From Batillaria attramentaria (Eukaryota; Mollusca; Gastropoda; Batillariidae): a DNA stretch of 64,000 nt. Of the stretch, positions 1 through 11,277 are shown piece after piece; positions within the stretch are counted from its first letter, which is position 1, and every line of letters begins with the position of its first letter. The position numbers were made by a program, and so were the translations under genes. Location: positions 370,001 to 434,000 of the forward strand of contig JACVVK020000376.1 of the NCBI GenBank assembly GCA_018292915.2, written 5' to 3'. The notes below the pieces were generated by a model. That model was not told where the DNA came from. It worked only from the letters and a program-made list of their open reading frames with translations, and searched no databases.

Positions 1-2460
1 GCTGAGCAAGAACCCGAAGAAACCCACCACACTGCACGCGCAGTTCAGCCGCCTGAACGGTATCTTCAGCTCCATCTTCACCGCTAGTCAGTTCATCGGC
101 AACCTCGTCTCGTCCACCATCCTCTTCCAGTCTTCCTACAACGACACTGCAACGCATCCTTCCTACGAGATGGCGTTTCCTTGTGGGGCGGAGTACTGTC
201 CGCGCGAAGGTGAAGGACAACACATAGATCCTCCGCAGCAGCATATCGTCTACATCATGCTCGGCGTGTTTCTTGTGTCGGACGTCGTGGGGCTAAGCAT
301 CACGGCGAAATTTCTCACCAACCTCGTGCAGCCCCAGTACACAGGCAGGGAGATCCGCAGGAAGCTGAAGTCGTACTGGGTGGCCTTCAAACAGCCCATG
401 ATGTGGCTGCTGATCCCGTTGACTGCCAGCCGTGGACTCATCTTCACGATCCACATTGGTCTTTTTACGGAGGTAACGTTAGACGTATTCGTCTGATCAA
501 CAGACATCCCTCCCCGCCCTTCCTCCTCCCCGGCCCATCCCAACAGAAAACACATAATGCGAGGCACCGTTTAAAAAAATAAATTTAAATAACTCAGACT
601 GTGTGCAGAACACAATTTTCAGTCGATCATTGAAGCGACGATCCTGAAGTGAAAGAGTGAAAATGAGTGTGCGTTCACTTCAATGTATTTTTAGGCAATA
701 ATAATAATAATAATAATAATAAAATTCACTTCTTGGGCGCTTGTCCCTGCAAGCTCCGAGTCTACAACTCAACAGACATAATACCAAAATACATGTGTGC
801 CATAAAAATAAAAAAGTGAAAGACTCTCATAAGAGCACGAGACAAAAAATCAGCACAAAAAGCGATTAAAACCAATGACCGAGAAACTCTCATGAAAGTT
901 GCCAAATTACGATCTCAGAAGCCGGCAGTACTACAGTGTCGGTTCGAATCAGTTCATGGTTTGGTCGTTAATTTGTTTTTGTTTTTGTTTGGGATTTTTT
1001 TATGTGCAGGCGTATGTAAGCTGCTCGCTGGGCATCAAGATGGTGGGCTACGTGATGGCGTTGTGGGGACTGACTACAATGGCGTCCTCCTCACTGCTTG
1101 GCTTGGCCGCGCGTTTCACGGGTAGACAGTTCCTCATCGGCGTCGCTTCCGTGGTCGACATGGTGATCCTGGTGACGCTGCTACTGTGGCGCCCCCAGTC
1201 GGGCCACTGGGCGGCTTTCCTGTGTCTGGCCGTGTTGATGGGGCTTGTGGACGGGATATGGATGGTGCAGATCAACGGTGAGTAACATCTGGGTCTAGAG
1301 TGATGAGCCTGTGGTCTAATAGGTAGCGCGTCGGACTTAGCCGCTGCGCTACATAACGGCCGTCACTGCTGTCTCGGACACACGTGGGTTTGAACCCAGG
1401 TCGAGCTTGAAATATGGGATACCGTTTTTTTCTGGCTACCGGGCTGCTCGTCGGGGGTTTCTCTCCGGGTTATCCGGCTTATCTCTCCCAGCAAACTTGG
1501 AAAATTTCCGGTCTGGAGTTCGGAAGTGCGTTGCCGGTAGTAGCCAGTGTCATTCGTGTCTCCACACAGATTTCAGAGATTTACACCGACCCGTCATGCC
1601 TGTATTGAGAAATAGTCTTTCTTAATAAAACCACCCGTTAACGTTTAACCCTATTTTACTTGTATATTTTATATCAAGATCTTTAATGACTGTATTTTAT
1701 CTTAGCTGTGACAGAGCATCATGTGAGGCCAAAGAAGATTTTCTGTCTTTAGAGTCTCTCAGACAATAAAGTATTTTGAACTGAATTGAATTGAACCCGC
1801 TGTTTTGTTGCAGCCCTGATAGCTGTCCTGTTTGCTTCCATCGTCGACTCGGCCTTCGCCGTGCGGGGAACATGGGGCAGCCTGTCCGTGTCCTCCTCCT
1901 GGCTCATGGCCACCTTCCTCTGTCCCGTGACCAGGATCTACACGGCCATTGGTCTGCTGTTGACGGGGCTTGTGGGATACGTGGCTGTGGAGGTTCTGCA
2001 CAGGCGCAGCCTCCGCCTCTTTAACAGAGACGAGCATGAGTACGTGCTTCTGTCCAACAATGATCAGCCACCTGATTTCGAAGACGACAGCGACTGCCGG
2101 GAAAACGACACCACTGAAGAGACGGTGTTCGATGCCAGGACAGAAACGAGCCGAGGGCGAAAAACAGAAGCTGCCATGCTGAACACTCCCGCTGGGCAAG
2201 CAGGAGCAGTTCCAAGGGACGACACCCTGAATGAAGGCGAAGAGTTGTCGACGCTTCGTGATGGTGGCGTGGGAATGAGGCTAGCAGACGGAGCTGGTAC
2301 ACGTGTGGAAGATACTGTGGGTGCAAGCTTTCCGCAGGGAAAAGTTCAGGGGGCCGTTTCAAGAGAAGAGGGAGAGACGGAGGAGACGTTTTTTGACGCG
2401 GAGGCGGAAACAAGAGTAGACGCAAGGACAGGAGGCCATGTGTCTAACGGAGACATTTAA
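1..2460 (+). CDS. UNC-93-like protein A, 5'-truncated by window edge
   Basis: Three exons read as one UNC-93-family (major-facilitator-like) membrane protein: 1-472 (frame from base 2; ends GAG before GTAACG), 1010-1277 (after a T-rich tract ending GCAG; ends before GTGAGT) and 1814-2460 (after TTGCAG, stop TAA). Exon 1 has the family signature FSRLNGIF, several membrane helices and a Cys pair (CGAEYC) in an extracellular loop. Exon 2 has [19 protein letters not shown] and DGIWMVQIN. Exon 3 gives the last helices and then an acidic, Glu/Thr-rich cytoplasmic tail of about 150 residues. The paralogue at 33676-36853 matches exon for exon, so about 160 N-terminal residues lie left of the window. 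Vertebrate UNC93A resembles an MFS transporter without a firm substrate; UNC-93 of worms regulates a two-pore K+ channel (family knowledge). The long acidic tail is absent from the paralogue. Family call sure; function inferred. Confidence 0.85.
473..1009 (+). other. intron 1 of UNC-93-like A
   Basis: Intron between GAG/GTAACG and a T-rich acceptor ending GTGCAG. It contains a short (AAT)n tract near 698-721 and no recognisable gene. Confidence 0.75.
1299..1500 (+). repeat. SINE-A copy 1 (tRNA-derived), in intron 2 of UNC-93-like A
   Basis: The copy has an A-box-like stretch (TGGTCTAATAGGTAGCG, 1311-1327) and a B-box-like GGGTTTGAACCCAGG (1386-1400). The body GGGGGTTTCTCTCCGGGTTA is shared with copies at 32334-32617, 37228-37515 and 57250-57605. 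The far 3' part seen in the other copies is missing. RNA polymerase III promoter boxes plus dispersed copies make a SINE the best explanation. Confidence 0.75.
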
Positions 2461-3031
<571 letters not shown>

Positions 3032-3292
3032 TACCTGTTTCTTAACTGTCAAAGTCAACCTTTCGCGTGCTGACTCTAAGTTGCCATATTCACAGTGAAA
3101 CAAATGACGAGTATGTTTGACCAGTCACATATCATCATAAATGCAGACGGTTGTTGTAACACGTACCACCGTGTAATCTAGCGTTGTGTCTTGTATGGTA
3201 TTTTTGTGTCTCTTACACACGGTATTATAGGGATTTTTTGGTGTGTGTTCATCGCAGCTTGTATTTGTAAGACCATCCCCCTCTCCCTCCTC

Positions 3293-3353
3293 ACCCCCCC
3301 CCCCCCCCGCCCCACAAACTCCCCCTCGCCCCCCCCCCCCCACCCGCCACCTG
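3293..3353. repeat. homopyrimidine C-rich tract
   Basis: Two long C runs separated by short A/T-containing spacers. The opposite strand could form G-quadruplexes. It borders the inverted receptor copy. Confidence 0.9.
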
Positions 3354-3364
3354 ATCTCGGTCGA

Positions 3365-3870
3365 AGGTTATGTGGGTGATCCAGACAAGGACGGGAACAA
3401 CAGAGAAACCAGAATCAGAGTGCTGACCACTGCACATTTATTTCTAGAAGGTACCCTGTACAGCTCTGCTTTTAACTCCATTAGACAGTAGTTTATGATG
3501 TTTCTGGCTGTTAGTTTGATAATGGGTGGGGGCGGGGGGGGGATGGTGGAGCGTTGGACTTTCAATGCTTGGTTCGCGAGTTCGAATCCCGGCTGGGGCC
3601 AGATATTTGTGCTGGCCTTTTTCTCGTTGCCCCGTCTTTGATATCACCCATACGTGGTGGAGAAGGGCGTTAAACTCCCAAACATCCACCCACCCGCCCT
3701 AGTTTGATAATGAATCACTTTCCAAATGGGTCACCAGAGGAAGTGACGTGATGACGCCGTGCCGATTGGTCATGCGCAGTGGTACAGAAGTACCGGTGGG
3801 CATGCGCATGCGTACTAACACATTGTCAGCGAAATCAACTTGAAGTTGACGTCGAGTGTGCAATTCAGTG
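3365..3870 (-). pseudogene. inverted, broken copy of the 5' region of adhesion GPCR 1
   Basis: Read on the minus strand, about 3870 down to 3365 resembles 5360-5610. Shared landmarks, in order, are ACAATGTGTTA, a repeated CATGCGCATG, CACTTCCTCTGGTGA, CCATTTGGAAAGTG, and a start followed by a hydrophobic segment. The predicted N-termini are alike (MELKAELYR here, MELEAELYR at 5514) and both run into a signal-peptide-like stretch (STLILVSLL / STLILLSLL). Similarity stops after about 35 codons, where the copy meets a stop. SINE-B at 3525-3699 interrupts it. It could instead be a divergent first exon of a leftward transcript, but nothing downstream on that strand supports a gene. Confidence 0.6.
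3525..3699 (+). repeat. SINE-B copy 1 with 13-bp TSD
   Basis: tRNA-like head with a B box (GAGTTCGAATCCCGGCTGGG), a body CCCGTCTTTGATATCACCC and the tail ACGTGGTGGAGAAGGGCGTT. It is flanked by identical TAGTTTGATAATG copies at 3512-3524 and 3700-3712, so insertion into the inverted receptor copy is clear. Confidence 0.88.
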
Positions 3871-4193
3871 CCTTCGCTTCAAAAGCTAGGTTTAGGACAG
3901 TCTTACCGCGACGCCAGTTTTCGTGGAGGCCTCATTATGTTATTGATATCTTGACACAAGTGACCGTTTTTGAATCACGGGACAAGCGCATCCGAGCGGA
4001 AAAGTTTCTCAAGTGTCTGTTCTACTACGTCTTGGACAGAAATGCAGTTTGTTCGTTTGTTTGTTTTTCTTACAAGGGTCCTTTCGTTTCGTGTGGGGCG
4101 CTCCTCCTGTGTAGCAGGGACTCCAGGGAGTGTTTGGTTAGTTTCATGAAATGTGGGAAAGTGCTTACAGTAGTTACTGAGCAAAACTAAAAA

Positions 4194-4226
<33 letters not shown>

Positions 4227-4341
4227 CACAGCATAATCTATCTATCTATCGTGTCTGCTTTTGTACTCCAAAGAAGCGGGGAAAATAAAAGTGATACCTG
4301 CCCGTGTTTTAATCGAATTGGTTTTTTTTATATTTCTCTAA

Positions 4342-4345
4342 GTGT

Positions 4346-4392
<47 letters not shown>
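4342..4392. repeat. (GT)n microsatellite
   Basis: About 50 bp of GT with one TTT interruption. Confidence 0.97.
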
Positions 4393-4394
<2 letters not shown>

Positions 4395-4639
4395 GAAACT
4401 AGTTTTTCGCAGCTGGAGTTCAGTGCCTGGGAGTGAGTGAGAGAGTATTTAAGGCCAGCTAAGCGCCGCGCAAGCAACAAAAACTAATTCGCTGCTAAAG
4501 AGTGCCTGGGATGTGGACATGGTGGTCTTGAACTAGAAGCTGGAGATGAACACTCTGCGTTTGTTTTCCAGATGCGGCATCGAGGAAACCTAACACCATT
4601 TTGACGTGGCAACGGACAATGACAGATGGTGATATATCT

Positions 4640-5258
4640 TAAATTCTAATTAGACGTGTTGTTTCTTGCCGGGTGTCAGCTGGCGTTGACTGTGATAGAG
4701 TTATGTGGTCTGCAAGTTCTCTCCGTCTGCGGCTCCCTTCAACTGGCGACACCAGTAAGAAGAGGCACGGTGCACGGTCCTTCAAAAATGCGGCGCCAAA
4801 ATTGTGGAACTCTCTCCCTGAGACAGTGAAGGAGGCAGTCAGCATCACCGCATTCCGGAAGCGCCTGAAGACTTATCTCTTCAGTGCCGCGCGCCAGTAA
4901 TCATCTGCAGTTTTTTTTTTGTTTTTTTACTATCTTTCCTTTCAAAGCCTCTCCCTAAGCGCCGCGAGCACTCAGTTAGGGTGGAGCCGTGCGCTATATC
5001 AAGTCTCCATCATCATCATCATCATCACCTCTGCTGTTGTGCTGCTGATGTGAAATGATGTGGGGTGTAGTGTTGTAATTTATTCATAGTACTGCAACAT
5101 TGTGATAGATTTTTAGGTACGAGTGTACGAACATGTAAATAGGTGGAATGAGTGTGTATGGCCGTATGAGTGAGTGTTTGGCATGTTTTTATGAGAGACC
5201 ACAAAGCAATGTTCCTCTTTTGGAAATGTAATAAATGTCTTATGTCTTATGTCTTATG
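4640..5258 (+). mobile_element. non-LTR retrotransposon (LINE) 3' end
   Basis: The frame at 4673-4900 encodes the typical C-terminal end of a LINE reverse transcriptase ORF: KNAAPKLWNSLPETVKEA followed by FRKRLKTYLF and a stop. A 3' UTR follows, then a (CAT)n patch near 5010-5027 and a terminal short tandem tail of TGTCTTA units (5236-5258) after TAATAAA. Such microsatellite tails mark 3' ends of CR1/L2-like LINEs. The 5' part is missing, so this is a dead 5'-truncated copy. Clade not assigned. Confidence 0.78.
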
Positions 5259-5377
5259 ACGTAATTGATATATGACGCATTTCATATCACGTCACTCTTC
5301 ATGCAAGCCATTCTTGCAAATGATGTCACGTTTTCGACCTTTTTTGTACGAATTACACACTTGATGTCAGCTTCGAT

Positions 5378-8300
5378 TTGATTTTGTTTACAATGTGTTA
5401 CAGAGTGCATGCGCATGCGCATCGGCACTTACAGTGCACGGCGTCACCACTTCCTCTGGTGAACCATTTGGAAAGTGGTTCATCTTCAAGCCCACAGCCA
5501 CAATCGTCAACAAATGGAGTTAGAAGCAGAGCTGTACAGGCTATCTGCTACAGAAACATGTGCAGTGGGCAGCACCCTGATTCTGCTTTCCCTTTTGTGC
5601 TCGTCTGCGTTCTACACGAGGTACACTTTCCAGCCGCCAATGTCCAGAGTCGTTCGAATTGTTCAGCTGTGTTCACACACAGAACACTGCGTTTCGAACA
5701 AGTTGGAATGGCATTCAGTACGTACGGACTACGCTCGCAGACTACGAAATCGCTTGTGGGCCTTTGGTCTGGCTTTCCGCAGAACCGTTGCGCACTTCGA
5801 AGGACAAAGCAGTTATATGCGCCAGAGGAAAGTACGACGCAATGCATCTCTACTCCGCAAAATGTTGCTTGCGAAGACGTCTGCCATCCGCCACAGGTGC
5901 CTTGCCTGTGGGTTGTTGTATTTTGTGAAGATCATTCTCTTCAGCTTTCTCCGAGTGTAAATTTTGTGTTTGTAACTTCAAGGCCTGATTTCGCCTCAGT
6001 TACGGGCCAGACCACGACAGATTTCATGACATGTACTGATAACCTTTCAGACAGCTTCGTGATTTTACTTCCATTCGTTACTGGCTTCGAGGATCGCCTG
6101 CTACCCCGCATGGACTCATCTCACGTGGTGACTGGCTGGTGCGGAACATCAATGCTTGTACGTCTCAGCAGTCTCAAGGGTGGTTTTAGTCTGGCATACT
6201 TTACGTACGGAAAACATGTGCACTGTAATCACATCAAGCTCAGCCATAAAAGCCTGAAGGATATCGCTTCTACTGCCCAAGATGCGGACCTTCGCCTCCT
6301 CTTTTCCGTTCGGAGATATGTAAAGACTGAACGCTGCTGGGAATTGTGTAAAGACAGCGGAATAGGCCGGATTTACAAAACCGGTGTAAACGAAACATTT
6401 ACGAACAGAATGGTCATCTCAGATATCGTTATTGTGTCAGTGTCTGACATTCACCCAACGCCACTAACGGAACCAATCGTATTTGTGCTTTCTCATCACG
6501 TGACACCGGTAGCCAATACGTTGTGCGTGTTTTGGGACAACGTCACTGATAGCTGGTCAGCGCGTGGTTGTCACGTGTTGTCCTTCAACGCTACTCACAC
6601 GAGCTGCCAGTGTCACCACCTCACCGCCTTCGCCGTTGCGTCTGGTGAGAATCAGGGTCAGGTAACCGTGCAGAGTACGGGCCAAAGCTTTCTGACGTAC
6701 TTATTAAGCTTTCTGTCCATGGTGAGTCTGACGCTAAGCCTTATCACGTTCATAAGCTTCGGAGAGCTTCAAGGACAGCACAACACTATTCATAAAAACC
6801 TTTCGGGGTGCCTCCTCTTTGGACAGCTGCTATTTTCGTCGGCCATAGACGCGACTCAGAACAGCAGAGTGTGTACAGTCATAGCCCTCACGCTGCACTA
6901 CGTGTTCCTGTCCGCCTTCTTCTGGATGTTACTGGAGGGGATGCAGCTTTACCTCATGCTCGTGCACCCGCTTGCCAGGAAAGACAAACAGACTGATTTT
7001 CAGCGAGGATTCGCGTTAGGATATGGTGTGCCTGGTTTGATCGCGCTCATCTCTTTCTGCGTCAGCCCCGACAAATACGGGACGCAACAGTACTGTTGGC
7101 TGTCGTCCGAAGGCGGGATGGTGTGGTCCTTTCTCTGTCCAGTCTTCCTCATACTGGTCCTGAACCTTACGATAGTGGTTCTCTCAGAGTACGTGATCGT
7201 GACACAGTCGCTTATACGTCTTGCTGTGCCAGGGACTTCGAAAGAAGGCGCAATGCAGACGTATATCAGCAGCTTCTTTATGCTGGCCTTCTTACTCGGG
7301 ATTCCTTGGTTTCTCGCCGTCTTCCAAATGGCTGGAGGGTCAAGGCTGTCTACCAACCTCTTCCTGTTGTGCAATGCTTCTCAGGGGATGATGATCTTTG
7401 TCTACCTGTGCGTGCTGAGGAAAAAAGTAGCTGCAGAGTACCGGTACTTGCTCCGGCACCTGCCCTGCCTGGAGGGGTGCCTACTAGCACGCTTAGAAGA
7501 GCTCCCTGTAGGCCCGCTGACTACGCTCATAGAAGAGTACAGCATGCACTTGTCACGAGGAGGTGCCTACGTGGCAAGTGATCACGGGATGGTGGAGGGT
7601 TGTTTTGCCTGGATATTACACGTAACGATGTGCCTTGCTGCGGATGTGATGGGGCTGGAAGAGTCAGAGTACTTTGATCATGAAGAGGATGAGACAACAC
7701 CGTATGACACAGAAGACGAAGAACCTTACGTCGCCCACAAGCCGAGCCGGAAGGAATCAGGGTGGTTTGGGAAACAATTAAGAAACGTCTTAACGATTTT
7801 CGAGACAGAAGAAGTGAACGACATGGTGTGGGTAGATCGTAGAGGGCGCTCGACTTTGACAGGGCCTCCAATTGATGCACAGCTAGCACGGTCTAACGCG
7901 GCACGTACACATCATGTTTCGTCGGCCATTGCTGATTCTGATACTGAGACCATTCTTGATTCAGTTCGCGATTCCTCTGACAGCACCTGGTCAGTACCGG
8001 GTGGGCCTCGTGCAGTCTCTGGTAAACCACAACCAGGTGTGTACAAGGTTTTACCTGCACATGACGGATCGCTCCCGTTTCGGGGCGGCTCCTTTACTGA
8101 TTCAGAATATTCAGAGCCTGACAAGCATGCATTGCCCATGTGGAGAAGGCTGCATAGGGAATTGCAGCACACAGAACCACAGAGAATTCTGATGCGTCAG
8201 ACCTTAGGACACATCAACTTTGCAAATGTGATACTCCAGGATGCGGACTCTGCAGTTAGCGTGCTGTTCAGAAATGAACCGATGCATCCTCCAGAATCGA

Positions 8301-9097
8301 CGATCGTGTGTCCGGAAAGGCTGAGGCCGGCTGTGGAGGAATCGGAAAATGATCAACGTTCCCTCGCCTTTGTCCTTCTGAACCCTTCAATCAGGTCTGT
8401 GAGAACGCAGACATATGCACAAGTAGCCAGCGGTTCATCAGACTCTTTTAAGGAAGCGGACTTCACTTCTCTGGAAAAACTGCTCCAAGTGTTGAGTACT
8501 TTGCCGATCAGATCGGGCGCCAGGTTGATGCCAGTTGACGAAGATGCTCCCTGTAGGCCCGCTGACTACGCTCATAGAAATGTTGATGATCTTCGGCGCT
8601 GTTTGGTTAAAATCGACCTGAGTCAACCCTCCGCTGAGGAAGTGAACATCCGGACAGCTGGCTTCTTCGGGGCATCGTCATCTAGGTCTGTGGCTACCCA
8701 GACAGAAGCTCTAGGCCTTCCCTCGATCTTAAAACGGGCAGATAACCCCAAGGCAGCAATCAGTGCACTGGGGCTGTCGTTTCTACCACGAACCTTTACG
8801 TTTATGGATTCGCTCGGAAAAGAGGTGTTGTCTCACCTCCCCTTTCAAACACAAAGTCAACGTCATGTCAGAGACAAGCCAAGGGAGTCAGAGTCGTTGC
8901 AATTTCGGCCACATGTCCTCAGTACCTCGAACTCCGGAAATACCGACCCCGAAGATAGATCATATGATAACTTCGATGACTTCCCTAAAAAAACACGCTC
9001 CTTCTCCAGCCTTGAGCACCACAGAGTAGTTCAGCCAGTAAGACAATGTCAGAGTGAAGGTAACCTGAGAGTACATCGGTCACCCAATATCAAATGA
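5378..9097 (+). CDS. adhesion-type GPCR 1 (GAIN/GPS plus 7TM, long cytoplasmic tail)
   Basis: A single open frame of 1239 codons. Residues to about 415 are extracellular and end in a GPS: two Cys pairs and HHLTAFAV, with predicted autocleavage between Leu415 and Thr416 and a tethered agonist starting at Thr416. Seven helices follow (about 437-685), with the family B2 motifs SAFFWMLLEGMQLYLML (TM3) and LLCNASQG (TM7). After TM7 comes a hydrophobic segment (WILHVTMCLAADVMG) shared with receptor 2. The tail of about 550 residues carries RSVRTQT (Thr1010-Thr1012) and RSVATQT (about 1107-1109). No EGF, lectin or other N-terminal adhesion domain is recognisable. The start is uncertain: ATG 5378 gives no signal peptide, while ATG 5514, one frame away, starts a signal-like sequence (MELEAELYRLSA, then STLILLSLLCSSAF) also found in the inverted copy. 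A frameshift or unseen splice near 5590-5620 is therefore likely. Confidence 0.85.
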   Translation: MILFTMCYRVHAHAHRHLQCTASPLPLVNHLESGSSSSPQPQSSTNGVRSRAVQAICYRNMCSGQHPDSAFPFVLVCVLHEVHFPAANVQSRSNCSAVFTHRTLRFEQVGMAFSTYGLRSQTTKSLVGLWSGFPQNRCALRRTKQLYAPEESTTQCISTPQNVACEDVCHPPQVPCLWVVVFCEDHSLQLSPSVNFVFVTSRPDFASVTGQTTTDFMTCTDNLSDSFVILLPFVTGFEDRLLPRMDSSHVVTGWCGTSMLVRLSSLKGGFSLAYFTYGKHVHCNHIKLSHKSLKDIASTAQDADLRLLFSVRRYVKTERCWELCKDSGIGRIYKTGVNETFTNRMVISDIVIVSVSDIHPTPLTEPIVFVLSHHVTPVANTLCVFWDNVTDSWSARGCHVLSFNATHTSCQCHHLTAFAVASGENQGQVTVQSTGQSFLTYLLSFLSMVSLTLSLITFISFGELQGQHNTIHKNLSGCLLFGQLLFSSAIDATQNSRVCTVIALTLHYVFLSAFFWMLLEGMQLYLMLVHPLARKDKQTDFQRGFALGYGVPGLIALISFCVSPDKYGTQQYCWLSSEGGMVWSFLCPVFLILVLNLTIVVLSEYVIVTQSLIRLAVPGTSKEGAMQTYISSFFMLAFLLGIPWFLAVFQMAGGSRLSTNLFLLCNASQGMMIFVYLCVLRKKVAAEYRYLLRHLPCLEGCLLARLEELPVGPLTTLIEEYSMHLSRGGAYVASDHGMVEGCFAWILHVTMCLAADVMGLEESEYFDHEEDETTPYDTEDEEPYVAHKPSRKESGWFGKQLRNVLTIFETEEVNDMVWVDRRGRSTLTGPPIDAQLARSNAARTHHVSSAIADSDTETILDSVRDSSDSTWSVPGGPRAVSGKPQPGVYKVLPAHDGSLPFRGGSFTDSEYSEPDKHALPMWRRLHRELQHTEPQRILMRQTLGHINFANVILQDADSAVSVLFRNEPMHPPESTIVCPERLRPAVEESENDQRSLAFVLLNPSIRSVRTQTYAQVASGSSDSFKEADFTSLEKLLQVLSTLPIRSGARLMPVDEDAPCRPADYAHRNVDDLRRCLVKIDLSQPSAEEVNIRTAGFFGASSSRSVATQTEALGLPSILKRADNPKAAISALGLSFLPRTFTFMDSLGKEVLSHLPFQTQSQRHVRDKPRESESLQFRPHVLSTSNSGNTDPEDRSYDNFDDFPKKTRSFSSLEHHRVVQPVRQCQSEGNLRVHRSPNIK
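5514..5620 (+). CDS. candidate alternative start and signal-peptide segment of adhesion GPCR 1
   Basis: ATG 5514 opens a frame different from the 7TM frame and encodes a signal-like hydrophobic core (STLILLSLLC). It is followed at 5620/5621 by CGAG/GTACAC, a passable donor. No acceptor checked nearby restores the receptor frame, so a one-base assembly error or real frameshift is as likely as splicing. Conservation of this peptide in the inverted copy (3365-3500) argues that it was once coding. Confidence 0.4.
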
Positions 9098-9290
9098 TTT
9101 CAGTTTAAGCGGGCTAAGTCCATCTTTGCTAATCCAGCTTATGTTTTGGAACAGTTTCGCTCGTGAGTGCGCCTGTACGCTCGAAATACTCTATCTTGAT
9201 GATTAGTACAGCTCTTAAAATGCGATACACTGCTGTTTACACTTTGCGCGAGCGGTCGAACATTCAAACATTCAAACTCTACCACCGTTG
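9098..9290. other. 3' flank of adhesion GPCR 1
   Basis: AT/GC-mixed sequence after the TGA stop with no recognisable gene and no clear AATAAA. Probably 3' UTR and intergenic DNA. Confidence 0.4.
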
Positions 9291-9394
9291 TTACAATAAT
9301 AATAATAATGCATGGCTTTTATAGAGCGCCGTTCTCCAGCTTCAAGGACTCGCTGCGCTTAAAGCCCTCACACACACACACACACACACACACG
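9291..9394. repeat. dispersed retroelement tail plus (CA)n
   Basis: An (AAT)n patch (9294-9308) is followed by TTTATAGAGCGCC and CGCTGCGCTTAAAGCC, then a (CA)n tract (9368-9394). A related arrangement of AAT units and a GGCGCTTTACCC-like stretch occurs at 31455-31555, so this is probably a retroposon 3' end. Confidence 0.5.
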
Positions 9395-10860
9395 CCCGCG
9401 CACACGCACGCTATTTACATCCCCTCGGCTTACATACAATTTGGCAGCGCAACGAACTCATGATGCACACAGATGCTGAGACTTAACAGAGGTTTAGCTG
9501 TCAAAGGCTTGGCGGAAGAGATAGGTCTCTGAACAGAGGCAGTGAGGTCTGAAGGTTGAGTTCGATTGGCAAGGAACCACTGAAACGGTCAGTGTGGTCT
9601 CCGCGTCATCGAGCTGGCTCTGTGCCAGCATTACAGACGCTGTCCCTGTCAAGGTGTCTAAGTGATGTGATGATAGATACCACGAAAACAGCTCAGAACG
9701 ATCTGTAAGCAGGCCAGAGGACACAATTGCACGAGGTCTCAAATTGCCTATATATATATATATATTCCCTATTACCCTCAGGCATCATAGTCACCCCTAA
9801 AAATGCTTCAATCTACAAACAAAAATTACCATGCACAGACCATTCAAGGGCACGCACCTGACAGGAGTTTACAAAATTCTGGATGTCTGCTTTTCGCTCA
9901 GGCCTCACTGGAGTAATGCTGGCCTACTTCCTACTTAGACCAGAAAACTGCTTTCTCTAAATCCGGTCGTCTAACTTCTGCTGCTGCCCAGCGCAAAAGG
10001 TCCCAGCTTCACTGGCAGCTTGCCTCTTGTTGCCCCCACCTCCTGGCATGCACCTTGGGCTACAAAGTACAAAAATCACGAAAAGCACGCTTTTTCATGA
10101 CAACAAACATCATAAAGCCTGCTCTTAACTGCGCACAGCGCGCGAAACACACATGTGCACATCATAGTCGTTGCGCTCGGTGTGTCTACTAACTTCAAAA
10201 CTGAACACAGCTGTGCTCGGTGACAAACCGGTTGAAGATGCACTGTCCGCCATGTTTGCGCGCCGAGTGACGTAGTACAGCCAATCAGAATCTGTCGTGG
10301 AAACCACAGTCACAGTTGTGGCTATTTGAAATCCAGGCTGCTGTGATGACGCCACAGCGGCGGAAACCCCCAGAATCACAACTGTGTCACAACTGTGTCA
10401 CAACTGTGGACAGCATTGTGGCGCTCCGCAGTGCCCAGTTAAGAGCCGGCTTTACCATTTTTCACACTCGCCAAACAGGGTCCTCCAAATAAAAGTGACC
10501 ATAACCCTACGGTCAATTTGTGTCCTTACGCCAGCATAGAAAATTAATGGTAGCGTTCGCCCCTTGAAAATCACTGCACCCAGCTCTAAAGTTCTATAAT
10601 TCTTTTGGTGTTTCATAATTATGTTTAGGCTTGCGCGGCTTTAAGCCCTAAAAACTCACTCACTCACTCACTCACTCATAATTATGTTTGATATGGAGTA
10701 TAAGCATGTCTGTGAGAAGAAAACAAGTTAGACAAGCAGCTGTAATTACGATGTAGTTATACTGAAGACAGGAGTTCCATCCCTTGGTTCTCTCTCTCTC
10801 TCTCTCTCTCTCTTCAGAAGACCGATTTCGATTTTATAGTTCATTCAAGTCGTCAGTACA
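9395..10860. other. intergenic stretch with simple repeats only
   Basis: No gene supported. It contains (TA)n at 9749-9766, (ACTC)n at about 10655-10677 and (CT)n at about 10791-10813. A triplicated CACAACTGTG-like stretch lies at 10378-10410. Confidence 0.5.
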
Positions 10861-10879
10861 GCTGAGTTCTTGTTGACGT

Positions 10880-11277
10880 TAAACATGTTCAGGTCAGAAA
10901 CGCATTGGTACGCCTTCGTCTAGGAGTCTCTTGTCTGAAAACGCACCGTTTTCGTTTTCAGAGTGGGACAACCAGTCATGACAGAAATATACTCTCTTGC
11001 CCCTTTTGTCCAGGAGCCGAGGAAACTGAATTACACTTCATGTTAGTCTGCCCGAAGTATTCTAAGCTGAGGGGGAAGATCGTTGCAAATAGGTATGTCA
11101 GATCTCCGAACTCTTTCAGTTTGGCTCTGCTACTCTCCAACGCCAACAGTAATGTAACCATTAATACGGCTAAGTTTGTGTATGAAGCCATCAAGTTGAG
11201 GAACGCTGCTTGATAAAAATTGACTACTTCCATGCAGCTTGTTCTGCAGGTTATTGCTGAGAGCTGTTGACCATGTC
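10880..11277 (+). mobile_element. LINE remnant: C-terminal zinc-knuckle-like end, left part
   Basis: The frame 10905-11213 encodes a cysteine cluster CPFCPGAEETELHFMLVCPK followed by YSKLR and a short tail to a stop. This is typical of the end of reverse transcriptase ORFs of mollusc LINEs. The 3' UTR is interrupted at 11278 by an LTR-like insertion and resumes at 12637. Confidence 0.8.

Noticed and set aside
3525..3699. tRNA gene
   Set aside because: The tRNA-like head lacks a complete acceptor stem, and the same unit recurs about ten times with TSDs, so it is a SINE.
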